NCBI GenBank assembly: GCA_947247005.1
Contig: OX365948.1
Location: 6,448,001-6,512,000 of the forward strand
DNA length: 64,000 bases
Source of the DNA: Spisula solida
Lineage: Eukaryota > Mollusca > Bivalvia > Venerida > Mactridae
Direction of reading: 5' to 3'
How positions within the stretch are numbered: position 1 is the first letter of the stretch; every line of letters begins with the position of its first letter. A program made the translations under genes and the position numbers. Of this stretch, positions 60,201 through 64,000 are shown one piece after another. The notes beneath the pieces were generated by a model, which was given only the letters and a program-made list of their open reading frames with translations, was not told the DNA's origin and ran no database searches.

Positions 60201-62624
60201 GCTTGTGATTCACCAGCATCAGTAGTATATTAGTACACACTCATCATTTCACATCACTTCATCATCCCAAGATGATGTCACACAATGGTCATACATGTCA
60301 ATATTGTGCACAGATCATGAAATAAGTAAACCAACTTTCGATTATTCCATTCCAATAACAGCCAGAAGTATCCATTACTAATATATAGATAGAAGAAGAA
60401 TCTAAATACATGTATTACCTATAGATGACACTTTAAACCCCAGTATGACACCAGCCCTGACATCTCCATTACCACAAAAATGTCCCTTGTTCGTAGGCTA
60501 GACTAGAGATGTTTGTAAAACATGGCAGCCCAATAGTCAGAAATGGTAAAGGTCACAGTGACCTTCGACCTATTGACCTCAAACTCAATAGGGGACATCT
60601 ACAGTTGATGACTAACATCCATGTAAAGTTTGAGGATCCTAGGGTCAAGCGTCCATGAGTTACTGAACGGAAACTATTTGGTCTACTAGACGATTGACGC
60701 AAAGCAATACACACCCTCATCAAAGATGGGGGGCATAACAACTACCTATTCCAAGTATAACACCAGTCCTGACATCTATCACCACAAAAACTTTCCCTTG
60801 AACATAGGATGGAACTAATGCCTATATATCTATTCAAACAGATTATTTTTTACTGACAGTAAAAATAAAATTCTATTTAGATTCTAATAAGGAGTTCAGT
60901 CAAACATTAAATCCTGCATAATGTTTTATCTTTTAAGCAACAAGCATATTAACAGTATAGTGTTGATTATACTGGAGGATTAGAGGAAAACCTTGCATGT
61001 GTATCGGACATATAATACACCTGGGTACTGTTTTATCAAAGCACTTACGCTAGCGTAACACTAAGTTTTCCGTCAATATTGAGTAGGTTGCCCCAATTTT
61101 TTTGAATATTTTTACGTAAATGTATGCAACAACTTGCGATAGATTAGTAAAATGCACTTAGGAATTTGCTTAAGAGAAATATGTAGAAGTATGTGACATT
61201 TACACAATGTTAGTAAAACAGTACCCAGGTATGTTATAGAACCAAGAAGGCTATTGGAAAAGCTAGAATTTCGCACCCAGATTCCATGTATCACACAACT
61301 CTCAATGTCATTGGCCAATTTGGCTGGGAAAAAAAGAAAGACCAAGCACTTAGACTGTCTCAGTTGACACAAATAAACAAACAATAAAGGGAAAGGAAAC
61401 ACACTATTAATTCAATAACCAACCCCAAGCCTGGACAAGCAGCCGAAAACCCAACCATACAAAACCTACTTGTTACAGAAGCCAATTTCGATCATAATAC
61501 CAGTTATAATTAGAGAGAAATCACACTAGTTCTGTAGGTAATATAATGAGGTATACAACACAGGAACAAACAGGCCTGCCAGTAAAATATGGTGAAATGT
61601 TCACAGACAGTACAAACACCTGTTGTACCAGGTAATTATGACATGTAACAAGATGAACCGAGGATACCTCACTGATCTACCTTACTTCTCTCAGTAACTA
61701 GATGAACTGAGGATACCTCTCTGATCTACCTTACTTCTCTCAGTAACAATACTATCTCTTATATATCATCTCATCACTATGCTGCAACCTAACAATTCAC
61801 TCATTTATACTGTCAAATCTAAATGTTATATTCCCTGAGGAGGGATTAATTTTTTCTTTATTCCTGAATTTCACTTAGTTCTTCAAATTTCAATTAGTTC
61901 TTCGACAAAACTTAATCATTCTGAATTCTGAGCTCCAAAAATATATGATTTTTTGGATCATTTTAAATTTGTAAGTAAAGGTGGGGTACAACATTAGCTA
62001 TAGTTACCAAAGAATGCAATGACGAACTTATAAAATAACATGACGTTATACAAACTGACCTACACAGACAAAAAGAACAGCTGTAATGTCAACAAATGTG
62101 ATGAGCTTGCATCAAAATGTGACAAGAACTTGCCAATGTAATACATACAATCCTGTTGGAGTAAAAACAGCCGTCATCCATGACTGGTACCATTGCACAT
62201 TACAATAACATCAATTATCTAAAATTATTAGCACTCACTTAAAGCAAAGTGCCTCCAAATGTTTGGCCTGGGTAGAGGTGCCTACAATAATATAAGCCAA
62301 CCTCAAATTAAGTTTTTGTAATCTTAAAATCCAGCTTTTCTGACCCTGTAAGTTAGGCCTAGGCCTGAGGGAGAACCAATCCAGTGGGTGTTTCTAAGGT
62401 AATATAAAACTTACCCTTATCTTCCTGTTGCGTATTATTTGTTTCCACATGATTCACGTCCACTTGAACGACAGGTGCTTGCTGATTCTGACTAGATGGC
62501 GTGTCTATGTTTGTCGCCGGAGACTCATTCGCTTCCTCGATACTGTCTTCCTGTCTCTCTTTAATAACACCTTTCTTAATTAATTCCTCCCGTGTCGACC
62601 TTACGGAAATTTTTCTTTCCAATT
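24244..62624 (-). CDS. PHACTR: PHACTR-family phosphatase and actin regulator, 12 coding exons, 5' end off window
   Basis: Joined in transcript order: 62624-62415, 40093-39950, 37245-37186, 36804-36568, 35698-35392, 34033-33867, 30291-30135, 29626-29571, 28652-28591, 27380-27243, 25482-25406, 24259-24244. All introns are GT-AG and all phases agree; the 1631 coding bases give 542 residues plus a stop. Visible parts are an N-terminal RPEL ([13 protein letters not shown]), an acidic, Ser/Pro-rich linker, RPEL motifs [14 protein letters not shown] and RPTIEEL (about residues 394, 432 and 470 of the in-window product), then [31 protein letters not shown] and terminal HLTRFHRP. From family knowledge, the RPELs bind G-actin and the C-terminal tail binds protein phosphatase 1, coupling actin monomer level to PP1 activity on cytoskeletal targets. 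The upstream basic segment seen in vertebrate PHACTRs (FKPWKW-like) is not found here, so the first exon(s) must be beyond 64000. Vertebrates have four paralogues; this gene cannot be assigned to one. Confidence 0.93.
24455..24556 (-). repeat. Dispersed repeat copy B, matching 1673-1775
   Basis: The reverse complement aligns to 1673-1775 over about 100 bases. It lies 200 bases inside the last PHACTR intron. Confidence 0.6.
25081..25279. mobile_element. Tc1/mariner-type MITE, 199 bp, in PHACTR last-but-one region
   Basis: The ends are CTGTGAACCAA and the complement of TTGGTTTACAG, both flanked by TA. It contains several short GCGAA/TTCGC words. It lies in the last intron, 130 bases from the exon ending at 25406. 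Confidence 0.6.
25406..25482 (-). CDS. PHACTR: PHACTR exon: [14 protein letters not shown]1-binding tail
   Basis: 77 bases from TTTGTAG|GCG to ACAAG|GTATAG, encoding [20 protein letters not shown] and SRHLT plus a split Arg. Vertebrate PHACTRs have [19 protein letters not shown] at the same place. It makes the remodelled hydrophobic surface with PP1. Confidence 0.96.
25783..27099. repeat. 44-bp minisatellite, about 30 copies, in a PHACTR intron
   Basis: The unit reads GACCAATGACAGGATGTAAG then CAACAAGGGCTTGACCATATAACT. Variants are ACTGACC/ACAGACC, GATG/GACG and AAGC/AAAC. It fills almost the whole intron between exons 27243-27380 and 25406-25482. Long open frames on the minus strand (up to 436 codons, in three frames) are products of a stop-free unit, not a gene. 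Confidence 0.95.
27243..27380 (-). CDS. PHACTR: PHACTR exon: third C-terminal RPEL and PP1-binding segment
   Basis: 138 bases from TTTTCAG|TTG to GATAAG|GTGAGT, exactly 46 codons. It contains RPEL core [13 protein letters not shown], overlapping the RVxF-like KFNEYIEI, then [16 protein letters not shown]. From published structural work on the family, this segment wraps around PP1 (RVxF, a hydrophobic pair, Arg and Trp contacts); the Arg and Trp are both present. It is the most conserved exon in the gene. Confidence 0.97.
27490..28030 (+). repeat. Dispersed repeat of bivalve type (opening ACAAGAGCTGTCACTACC)
   Basis: It contains the blocks AAAGGGCCATAACTCTTC and AAAGTTTCATTGCAATAGCA, of a kind I remember from many bivalve dispersed repeats. 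It also has a short internal tandem duplication (27857-27913, TGAGGCTGTACAGACAGACA). The 137-codon open frame over it has no support as a gene. Confidence 0.5.
28591..28652 (-). CDS. PHACTR: PHACTR exon: charged spacer between RPEL 2 and 3
   Basis: A 62-base exon from TTTACAG|CT to AGAAAA|GTAAGT, encoding [20 protein letters not shown]. It corresponds to the highly charged helix linking the last two RPELs in vertebrate PHACTRs. It ends in phase 0, so the next exon begins with LSFRPT. Confidence 0.94.
29571..29626 (-). CDS. PHACTR: PHACTR exon: second C-terminal RPEL
   Basis: A 56-base exon from TTTACAG|T to CACA|GTAAGT, encoding [18 protein letters not shown]. The core RPSQEEL is an intact RPEL, nearly identical to vertebrate [18 protein letters not shown]. 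Its split codons join both neighbours in frame. Confidence 0.95.
30135..30291 (-). CDS. PHACTR: PHACTR exon: first C-terminal RPEL
   Basis: 157 bases from TTTCAG|GT to ATACG|GTAAGT. It starts [20 protein letters not shown] and carries the RPEL core [14 protein letters not shown], ending QAIGSKLI. This matches the conserved PHACTR segment in which a Ser-rich acidic tail leads into SLA-K-V-R-DSLA and an RPEL. The actin-contacting Arg, Pro, Glu and Leu of the motif are all present. Confidence 0.95.
30665..33855. repeat. About 51-bp minisatellite, some 60 copies, filling a PHACTR intron up to the splice donor
   Basis: The unit is close to CAGGTTCTGAAATACTGTGG followed by TAGGGACCCCCTGCTCTCCCC and ACAACAATGT, with units of 46-58 bases. 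Copies switch between subtypes (AAATACTG/ATATACTG; GTAGGGACC/GTTAGGAACC; an inserted TTCAA). It carries a higher-order duplication of 512 bases. All open frames over it ([16 protein letters not shown] types) are artefacts. Confidence 0.95.
32321..33344. repeat. 512-bp higher-order tandem duplication within the 51-bp array
   Basis: 32321-32832 and 32833-33344 agree unit by unit (for example CAACAATATC at 32459 and 32971, exactly 512 apart) with only isolated differences. A third, shorter relative starts about 411 bases earlier. Confidence 0.85.
33867..34033 (-). CDS. PHACTR: PHACTR exon: Pro-rich then acidic, ...HYRDDDEEP
   Basis: 167 bases from CAACAG|GGG to CCAA|GTATGT. It encodes [19 protein letters not shown], then a proline stretch ([11 protein letters not shown]), then [20 protein letters not shown]. 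This acidic segment directly precedes the first C-terminal RPEL, as in vertebrate PHACTR1. The base composition is clearly more GC-rich than the surroundings. Confidence 0.9.
34034..35391 (-). other. PHACTR intron without larger features
   Basis: AT-rich. A 38-bp near-tandem pair lies at about 34928-35001 (CTGCGTAAnGAAGCCATAC). Nothing else was recognised. Confidence 0.5.
35392..35698 (-). CDS. PHACTR: PHACTR exon: acidic block and Pro-rich linker
   Basis: 307 bases from TTATAG|GT to CTCAG|GTTCGT. It begins [19 protein letters not shown] and continues through [19 protein letters not shown] to [12 protein letters not shown]. An acidic block preceding the C-terminal RPELs is typical of PHACTR proteins. 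The same reading frame stays open upstream through an intronic 24-bp repeat to an ATG at 35993, so an exon extension or alternative start cannot be excluded. Confidence 0.87.
35700..35925 (-). repeat. 24-bp repeat next to the splice acceptor, open and in frame with the downstream exon
   Basis: On the minus strand the units encode [16 protein letters not shown] octapeptides, about nine copies of 24 bases. The array ends next to the acceptor of the exon starting at 35698. The reading frame is the same as that of the exon and stays open from an ATG at 35993. Confidence 0.8.
36568..36804 (-). CDS. PHACTR: PHACTR exon: Pro/Ser-rich linker, ...[11 protein letters not shown]
   Basis: 237 bases from CTTCAG|CA (acceptor) to ACA|GTAAGT (donor). 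It reads [19 protein letters not shown] at its start and [13 protein letters not shown] at its end, running into the acidic block of the next exon. A second AG (6 bases further on) could serve as an alternative acceptor and would remove two residues. The phase is symmetric with the flanking exons. Confidence 0.85.
37186..37245 (-). CDS. PHACTR: PHACTR exon: linker, [19 protein letters not shown]
   Basis: A 60-base exon between TTTCAG (37246-37251) and A|GTATGT. It encodes a Ser/Thr-rich linker segment. Phase 1 at both sides means that skipping it would keep the reading frame. The acceptor side is immediately joined by a 42-bp minisatellite. Confidence 0.78.
37248..37640 (+). repeat. 42-bp minisatellite adjacent to a PHACTR splice acceptor
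   Basis: The unit is AACATTGAAACATGTATAAA then CATAACATTAACATGTGTATCT, about nine copies, decaying into shorter TA-rich units up to about 37825. Its first unit supplies the pyrimidine tract and acceptor of the exon 37186-37245 on the minus strand. Confidence 0.9.
38391..39009 (+). repeat. 58-bp minisatellite plus unique tail, copy 1
   Basis: Nine units of CCATATACCCTACCCTGTCA with ACATTCAAACCTTCAACCTC, followed by a roughly 100-base tail starting CGGCCACAGGAGGAAGG at 38905. The whole is repeated at 39258-39793. Confidence 0.9.
39258..39793 (+). repeat. 58-bp minisatellite plus unique tail, copy 2
   Basis: The same unit (with a CTTCTCATATGG subtype) and the same tail at 39689, offset by 784 bases. 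The arrays diverged in subtype after duplication. It ends about 160 bases before the exon border at 39950. Confidence 0.9.
39950..40093 (-). CDS. PHACTR: PHACTR exon: linker, SVNKSEDSS...MQTDST
   Basis: The acceptor is TTTTCAG before 40093 and the donor is G|GTATGT after 39950. The 144 bases hold 47 whole codons with split codons at both ends. The sequence is rich in Ser, Thr and Asn ([15 protein letters not shown], then [13 protein letters not shown]). It is open in only this frame through the exon, and phase matches both neighbours. No domain is seen; it belongs to the poorly conserved PHACTR linker. Confidence 0.82.
40970..41460 (+). repeat. 17-bp minisatellite and its 34-bp dimer (CTCTCTATAACAACAAC type)
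   Basis: It starts as simple CCTCTCTATAACAACAA units, then alternates CATCCTCTCTATAACAT and CACCCTCTCTATGACAA, showing a change from monomer to dimer repeats. Confidence 0.9.
41930..42310 (+). repeat. Dispersed repeat copy (GGCAGCCCAATAGTCA type)
   Basis: It contains AGTGACCTTTGACC, AATCAATAGGGGTCATCTAC and CATGTAAAGTTTGAAGATCC blocks, a partial internal duplication, and a GACAGACCGACAGACA...GAGGGCATAATAA tail. A second copy is at 60520-60740. Confidence 0.7.
43228..43682 (+). repeat. Dispersed repeat (AGAGGGCCATAATGACC ... GGTGAGCTAA)
   Basis: The outer blocks AAGAGGGCCATAATGACC, GCGCACCTGAG and ACCGGTGAGCTAAT, with internal duplicated CTTTTTCTAAGATTTGAC and AGAGACAAACATTCTGAC, are typical, as I recall, of a repeat found in several bivalves. 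It supports the organism call. Confidence 0.65.
44415..44575 (+). repeat. Short tandem repeat, about 37 bp (ATACCACTCAAATCTAC type)
   Basis: Four to five irregular units of GAGTACATATACCACTCAAA with TCTACATCTATCCCACT. Confidence 0.75.
45116..45405. repeat. 57-bp minisatellite, 5 copies, open on both strands
   Basis: The unit starts CGACCTCTCATCAAATAGAG (45121, 45178, 45235...). As 57 is 19 codons and the unit has no stop in one frame of each strand, open frames appear on both strands; neither is supported as a gene. Confidence 0.9.
45450..45572. repeat. Foldback hairpin, arms of about 50 bases
   Basis: GATCAGCCTTGTGCTCAACG...CATTTCGTACCTG on the left pairs with CAGGTACGAAATG...CGTTGAACGCAGGGCTGGTC on the right. 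Only some 20 bases lie between the arms. It may be a small MITE. Confidence 0.75.
45691..45794 (+). repeat. Tandem duplication, about 52 bp x 2
   Basis: Two units of TTACATTGCCATATTATATA followed by GGACCCTGTTTTCTTATCAA. Confidence 0.85.
46531..47495. repeat. 38-bp minisatellite, about 25 copies
   Basis: The unit is GCACTGTGAAATAGATCGCC followed by ACTTCAGGCCTGTGGGGG, with GTGGGGGG/GTGGGGTG/GTGGAGGG length variants. The outer units diverge more than the central ones. Confidence 0.95.
47568..48160. repeat. 50-bp minisatellite, about 12 copies
   Basis: The unit is CTACAATACTGATAAATCAC with CTGAATTAAGCAGCCACCTG and TATTATACTG. It starts about 70 bases after the preceding unrelated 38-bp array. 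Confidence 0.95.
48538..48905. repeat. 29-bp minisatellite, about 12 copies
   Basis: The unit is TCTACTTGATGACCATGGTG followed by GAGAAAATA, with AGCAAATA and AGGTAATA variants. Confidence 0.92.
50372..50515. repeat. 24-bp minisatellite, part 1 (left of element 50516-51542)
   Basis: Units of ACCTGGATCAGACACTTGTA with CGAA, partly as 49-base dimers with GTCAGCTGTTGTTAC. It stops in mid-unit at the inserted element and goes on at 51543. Confidence 0.88.
50516..51542. mobile_element. Unclassified TIR element 1, packed with CCATGG-type words
   Basis: The ends are CCCAGGCGAAATG and its exact complement. GA flanks both sides (50514-50515, 51543-51544), and removing the element plus one GA restores a minisatellite unit (TACGAGACC). 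Subterminal zones (about 50525-50740 and 51140-51530) hold dozens of words such as TTGACCATGGTTGACC; the centre (50760-51130) has none. No protein is encoded. It lies in the 22-kb PHACTR intron. Confidence 0.75.
51543..52012. repeat. 24-bp minisatellite, part 2 (right of element 50516-51542)
   Basis: About 15 clear units GACCTGGATCAGACACTTGT with ACGA, then decaying. The stop-free 8-codon unit (PGSDTCTR) makes long spurious open frames. Confidence 0.92.
52013..54720 (-). other. PHACTR intron stretch without larger features
   Basis: AT-rich. A CAG|GTAAGT donor-like site on the minus strand near 52938 has no coding exon in the right phase in front of it. Nothing else was recognised. Confidence 0.4.
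54721..55124. repeat. 47-bp minisatellite, part 1 (left of element 55125-56732)
   Basis: Eight to nine units of CATGTCCTCCACCAATATGT followed by AACAATCATTCTGACACGCC and CCCGAGT. It breaks off after GAGTCAT at the element border. Confidence 0.93.
55125..56732. mobile_element. Unclassified TIR element 2, packed with TTCATGAA-type words
   Basis: The ends are CCCCTGCGAAATG (left) and, as complement, CCCCTGTGAAATG (right), with AT flanking both sides (55123-55124, 56733-56734). Subterminal zones (about 55138-55440 and 56270-56720) are dense in TTCATGAAC, GTTCATGAA and related words. The centre (about 55740-56260) has few. No protein is encoded. The terminal 13 bases are near those of the element at 50516-51542. 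Confidence 0.75.
56733..56896. repeat. 47-bp minisatellite, part 2 (right of element 55125-56732)
   Basis: It continues with ATGGCCTCCACTAATATG and three more units. Left and right parts join into one array if the element and one AT are removed. Confidence 0.93.
56897..58454 (-). other. PHACTR intron stretch, no confirmed exon
   Basis: A minus-strand open frame ending at a CTGCAG|GTATGT donor near 57961 would finish in phase 0, which does not fit the phase-1 exon start at 40093. A G-run lies near 57651-57664. Confidence 0.35.
58455..58518 (-). CDS. PHACTR: Candidate alternative first coding exon of PHACTR with Cys cluster
   Basis: The minus strand reads ATG at 58518-58516, then 21 codons ([10 protein letters not shown], then a segment ending FGCLCCCR) plus one base, followed by a perfect GTAAGT donor at 58454. 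An in-frame TGA lies 15 bases upstream of the ATG. The one-base overhang fits the phase of the exon starting at 40093, where A+AA gives Lys and then SVNKSEDSS. The product would lack the N-terminal RPEL and would start with a basic stretch followed by four Cys in five residues, which could be S-acylated. No cDNA evidence is available. A chance short ORF next to a good donor remains possible. Confidence 0.5.
58845..58854 (-). promoter_or_regulatory. Possible TATA-like box upstream of alternative first exon
   Basis: The minus strand reads ATATATAAGC here, about 330 bases upstream of the candidate alternative start codon. In AT-rich DNA such a motif is frequent by chance, so this is weak support only. 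Confidence 0.15.
59637..59680 (+). repeat. (ATCA)n microsatellite
   Basis: TGATTGATTCAATCAATCAA and further ATCA units, about 45 bases. Confidence 0.9.
60520..60740 (+). repeat. Dispersed repeat copy (GGCAGCCCAATAGTCA type), second copy
   Basis: It shares GGCAGCCCAATAGTCA, GGTCACAGTGACCTT, TCAATAGGGGACATCTAC and CATGTAAAGTTTGAGGATCC with 41930-42310, and has a related GATGGGGGGCATAACAAC tail. Confidence 0.7.
61019..61230. mobile_element. Small MITE, 212 bp (ACCTGGGTACTGTTTTA ends)
   Basis: The left end ACCTGGGTACTGTTTTATCA pairs with the complement of TAGTAAAACAGTACCCAGGT at the right. The target duplication is not clear. The interior is AT-rich and non-coding. Confidence 0.65.
61653..61747 (+). 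repeat. Tandem duplication, about 50 bp x 2
   Basis: Two units of GAGGATACCTCnCTGATCTA followed by CCTTACTTCTCTCAGTAAC. Confidence 0.85.
62415..62624 (-). CDS. PHACTR: PHACTR exon: N-terminal RPEL motif
   Basis: The acceptor is TTTACAG at 62625-62631 and the donor is G|GTAAGT after 62415. The 210 bases begin with two bases of a split codon and end with one. The start reads [22 protein letters not shown], very close to the N-terminal RPEL of vertebrate PHACTRs, which likewise lacks the proline of the RPxxxEL core. It is followed by an acidic, Gln/Asn-rich stretch ending TNNTQQEDK. The upstream exon is outside the window. Confidence 0.92.
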
Positions 62625-63187
62625 CTGTAAATTGACAAACCGATCCTTAATTGCTTTCTGGCATCAAATATGAATGTTGATCAACCAGAACTAATCATGG
62701 GGAAAAACTGAATCATTTCCATAAAATGAAAGAGCAATGACTGCAATACAATCCCACACAATCAAGTATTAAAGTGAAAAGCCCAGATTCAAACTTTTTG
62801 TAGTAAAAATATTAAGGATATTAAAGGAGGGGTAAATCTGCAGCCAATTTTCCTGGAATTCATCATTTACCAAATTTGAGCAATTTTCTTGGATTTAACC
62901 AGCATTTCCACAAACCATTGTCAAACAGCTCCATAACTTGGCATAAGTGTAGCAAATATTACACTACCAGCAGTAACCCATGAATTTCAACCCTATATCA
63001 CAAAAGGACATATTACCTTCTAAATGGACGAATTTAACGTCCACATCACTAAAGGACTATTACCGTTTAATTAAGATAACTGAAGACCAAAACCTGCCCT
63101 ACCCACAAATTGAACACGGACCACTAAAGTTACTGAAGGCCATAAATTGACATACCAAGGAATAGGACCTGAATCTTGGACCAGATC

Positions 63188-63690
63188 CTACTGATGAACT
63201 CAGGACTCGGATCACTATATGATATATAATCTGCCCTACCATGAACTCAGGACTCGGATCACTAAAGGACATAACCTGCCATACATGAACTCAGGACTCG
63301 GATCACTAAAGGACATAACCTGCCATACATGAACTCAGGACTCGGATCACTAAAGGACATAACCTGCCATACATGAACTCACGACTCGGATCACTAAAGG
63401 ACATAACCTGCCATACATGAACTCACGACTCGGATCACTATATGATATATAATCTGCCCTACCCATGAACTCAGGACTCGGATCACTAAAGGACATAACC
63501 TGCCATACATGAACTCAGACTCGGATCACTATATGATATATAATCTGCCCTACCCATGAACTCAGGACTCGGATCACTAAAGGACAATAACCTGCCATAC
63601 ATGAACTCAGGACTTGGATCACTAAAGGACAATAACCTGCCATACATGAACTCATGACTTGGATCACTGAAAGATATAATCTGCCTCACC
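63188..63690. repeat. 44-bp minisatellite, about 11 copies, upstream of the first PHACTR exon seen
   Basis: The unit is ATGAACTCAGGACTCGGATC followed by ACTAAAGGACATAACCTGCC and ATAC, with a TATATGATATATAATC subtype. More distant relatives of the unit reach back to about 63000. Confidence 0.9.
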
Positions 63691-64000
63691 TAAGAATTCA
63701 AAACCCGGACGTGCCTTGTCGTATAAGAACAAACTCTTCTTTCAAGGCATTAATAATGTAGAGGTATCAATTAACGGAAACAAAATTCTGCTCAGAGAAA
63801 ATCACATCATCAGAAAATTTCTGACATTTCTAGATTTGCCATAAATGTCAAACGCTCATACTAGCCAAGAAATTCCATATAAGGCAATTTTCCTGAGTTT
63901 GCCACATCTTATGAATTAATTATTCACCTAGTTCTTCCTATGCAGTTATCGTTAATGGTCTTTTAAGATTTTACACAAAAATTCCACTTTTTCCCACATT

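Overview
The window looks like nuclear DNA of an invertebrate animal, most likely a bivalve mollusc. It is AT-rich, has short exons separated by long introns, and holds many tandem repeats. It also carries dispersed repeats of a kind I remember from bivalve genomes, for example one opening 'agagggccataatga' and closing 'ggtgagctaa'. The phylum is an inference from these signs, not a database match.

The main gene is on the minus strand: the 3' two thirds or more of a PHACTR (phosphatase and actin regulator) gene. Twelve coding exons can be joined from 62624 down to the stop codon at 24244-24246. Every junction is GT-AG and every phase agrees, giving 542 residues in the window. The product has an N-terminal RPEL motif, a long low-complexity acidic/proline-rich linker, three C-terminal RPEL motifs and the conserved PP1-binding tail ending FHRP. 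The true first exon(s) lie beyond base 64000. A second, in-phase first exon with a Cys cluster sits inside the 22-kb intron (58455-58518). The introns hold more than a dozen unrelated minisatellites, some touching splice sites, and several small TIR elements.

Bases 1-13900, outside PHACTR, contain: a decayed non-LTR retrotransposon RT fragment with a (TTG)n tract (about 900-1580); a plus-strand gene for a small single-pass membrane protein whose C-terminus runs into a 34-bp minisatellite (2672-3235); and a 6.9-kb element (about 3989-10891) with 1.47-kb terminal inverted repeats and an apparent 8-bp target duplication. That element carries a C2H2 zinc-finger gene with its own TATA box and poly(A) signal, a GA-rich minisatellite, and a nested Harbinger-like MITE.

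Bases 13900-24240 hold no recognisable exon. They contain a pogo/Tigger-like MITE and a few short tandem repeats, and could be partly PHACTR 3' UTR.

The least familiar structures are two elements (50516-51542 and 55125-56732). They share a 13-bp terminal motif around GCGAAATG and apparent 2-bp target duplications. Each sits precisely within a minisatellite unit, and each is packed near both ends with its own short self-complementary word (CCATGG-type in one, TTCATGAA-type in the other).
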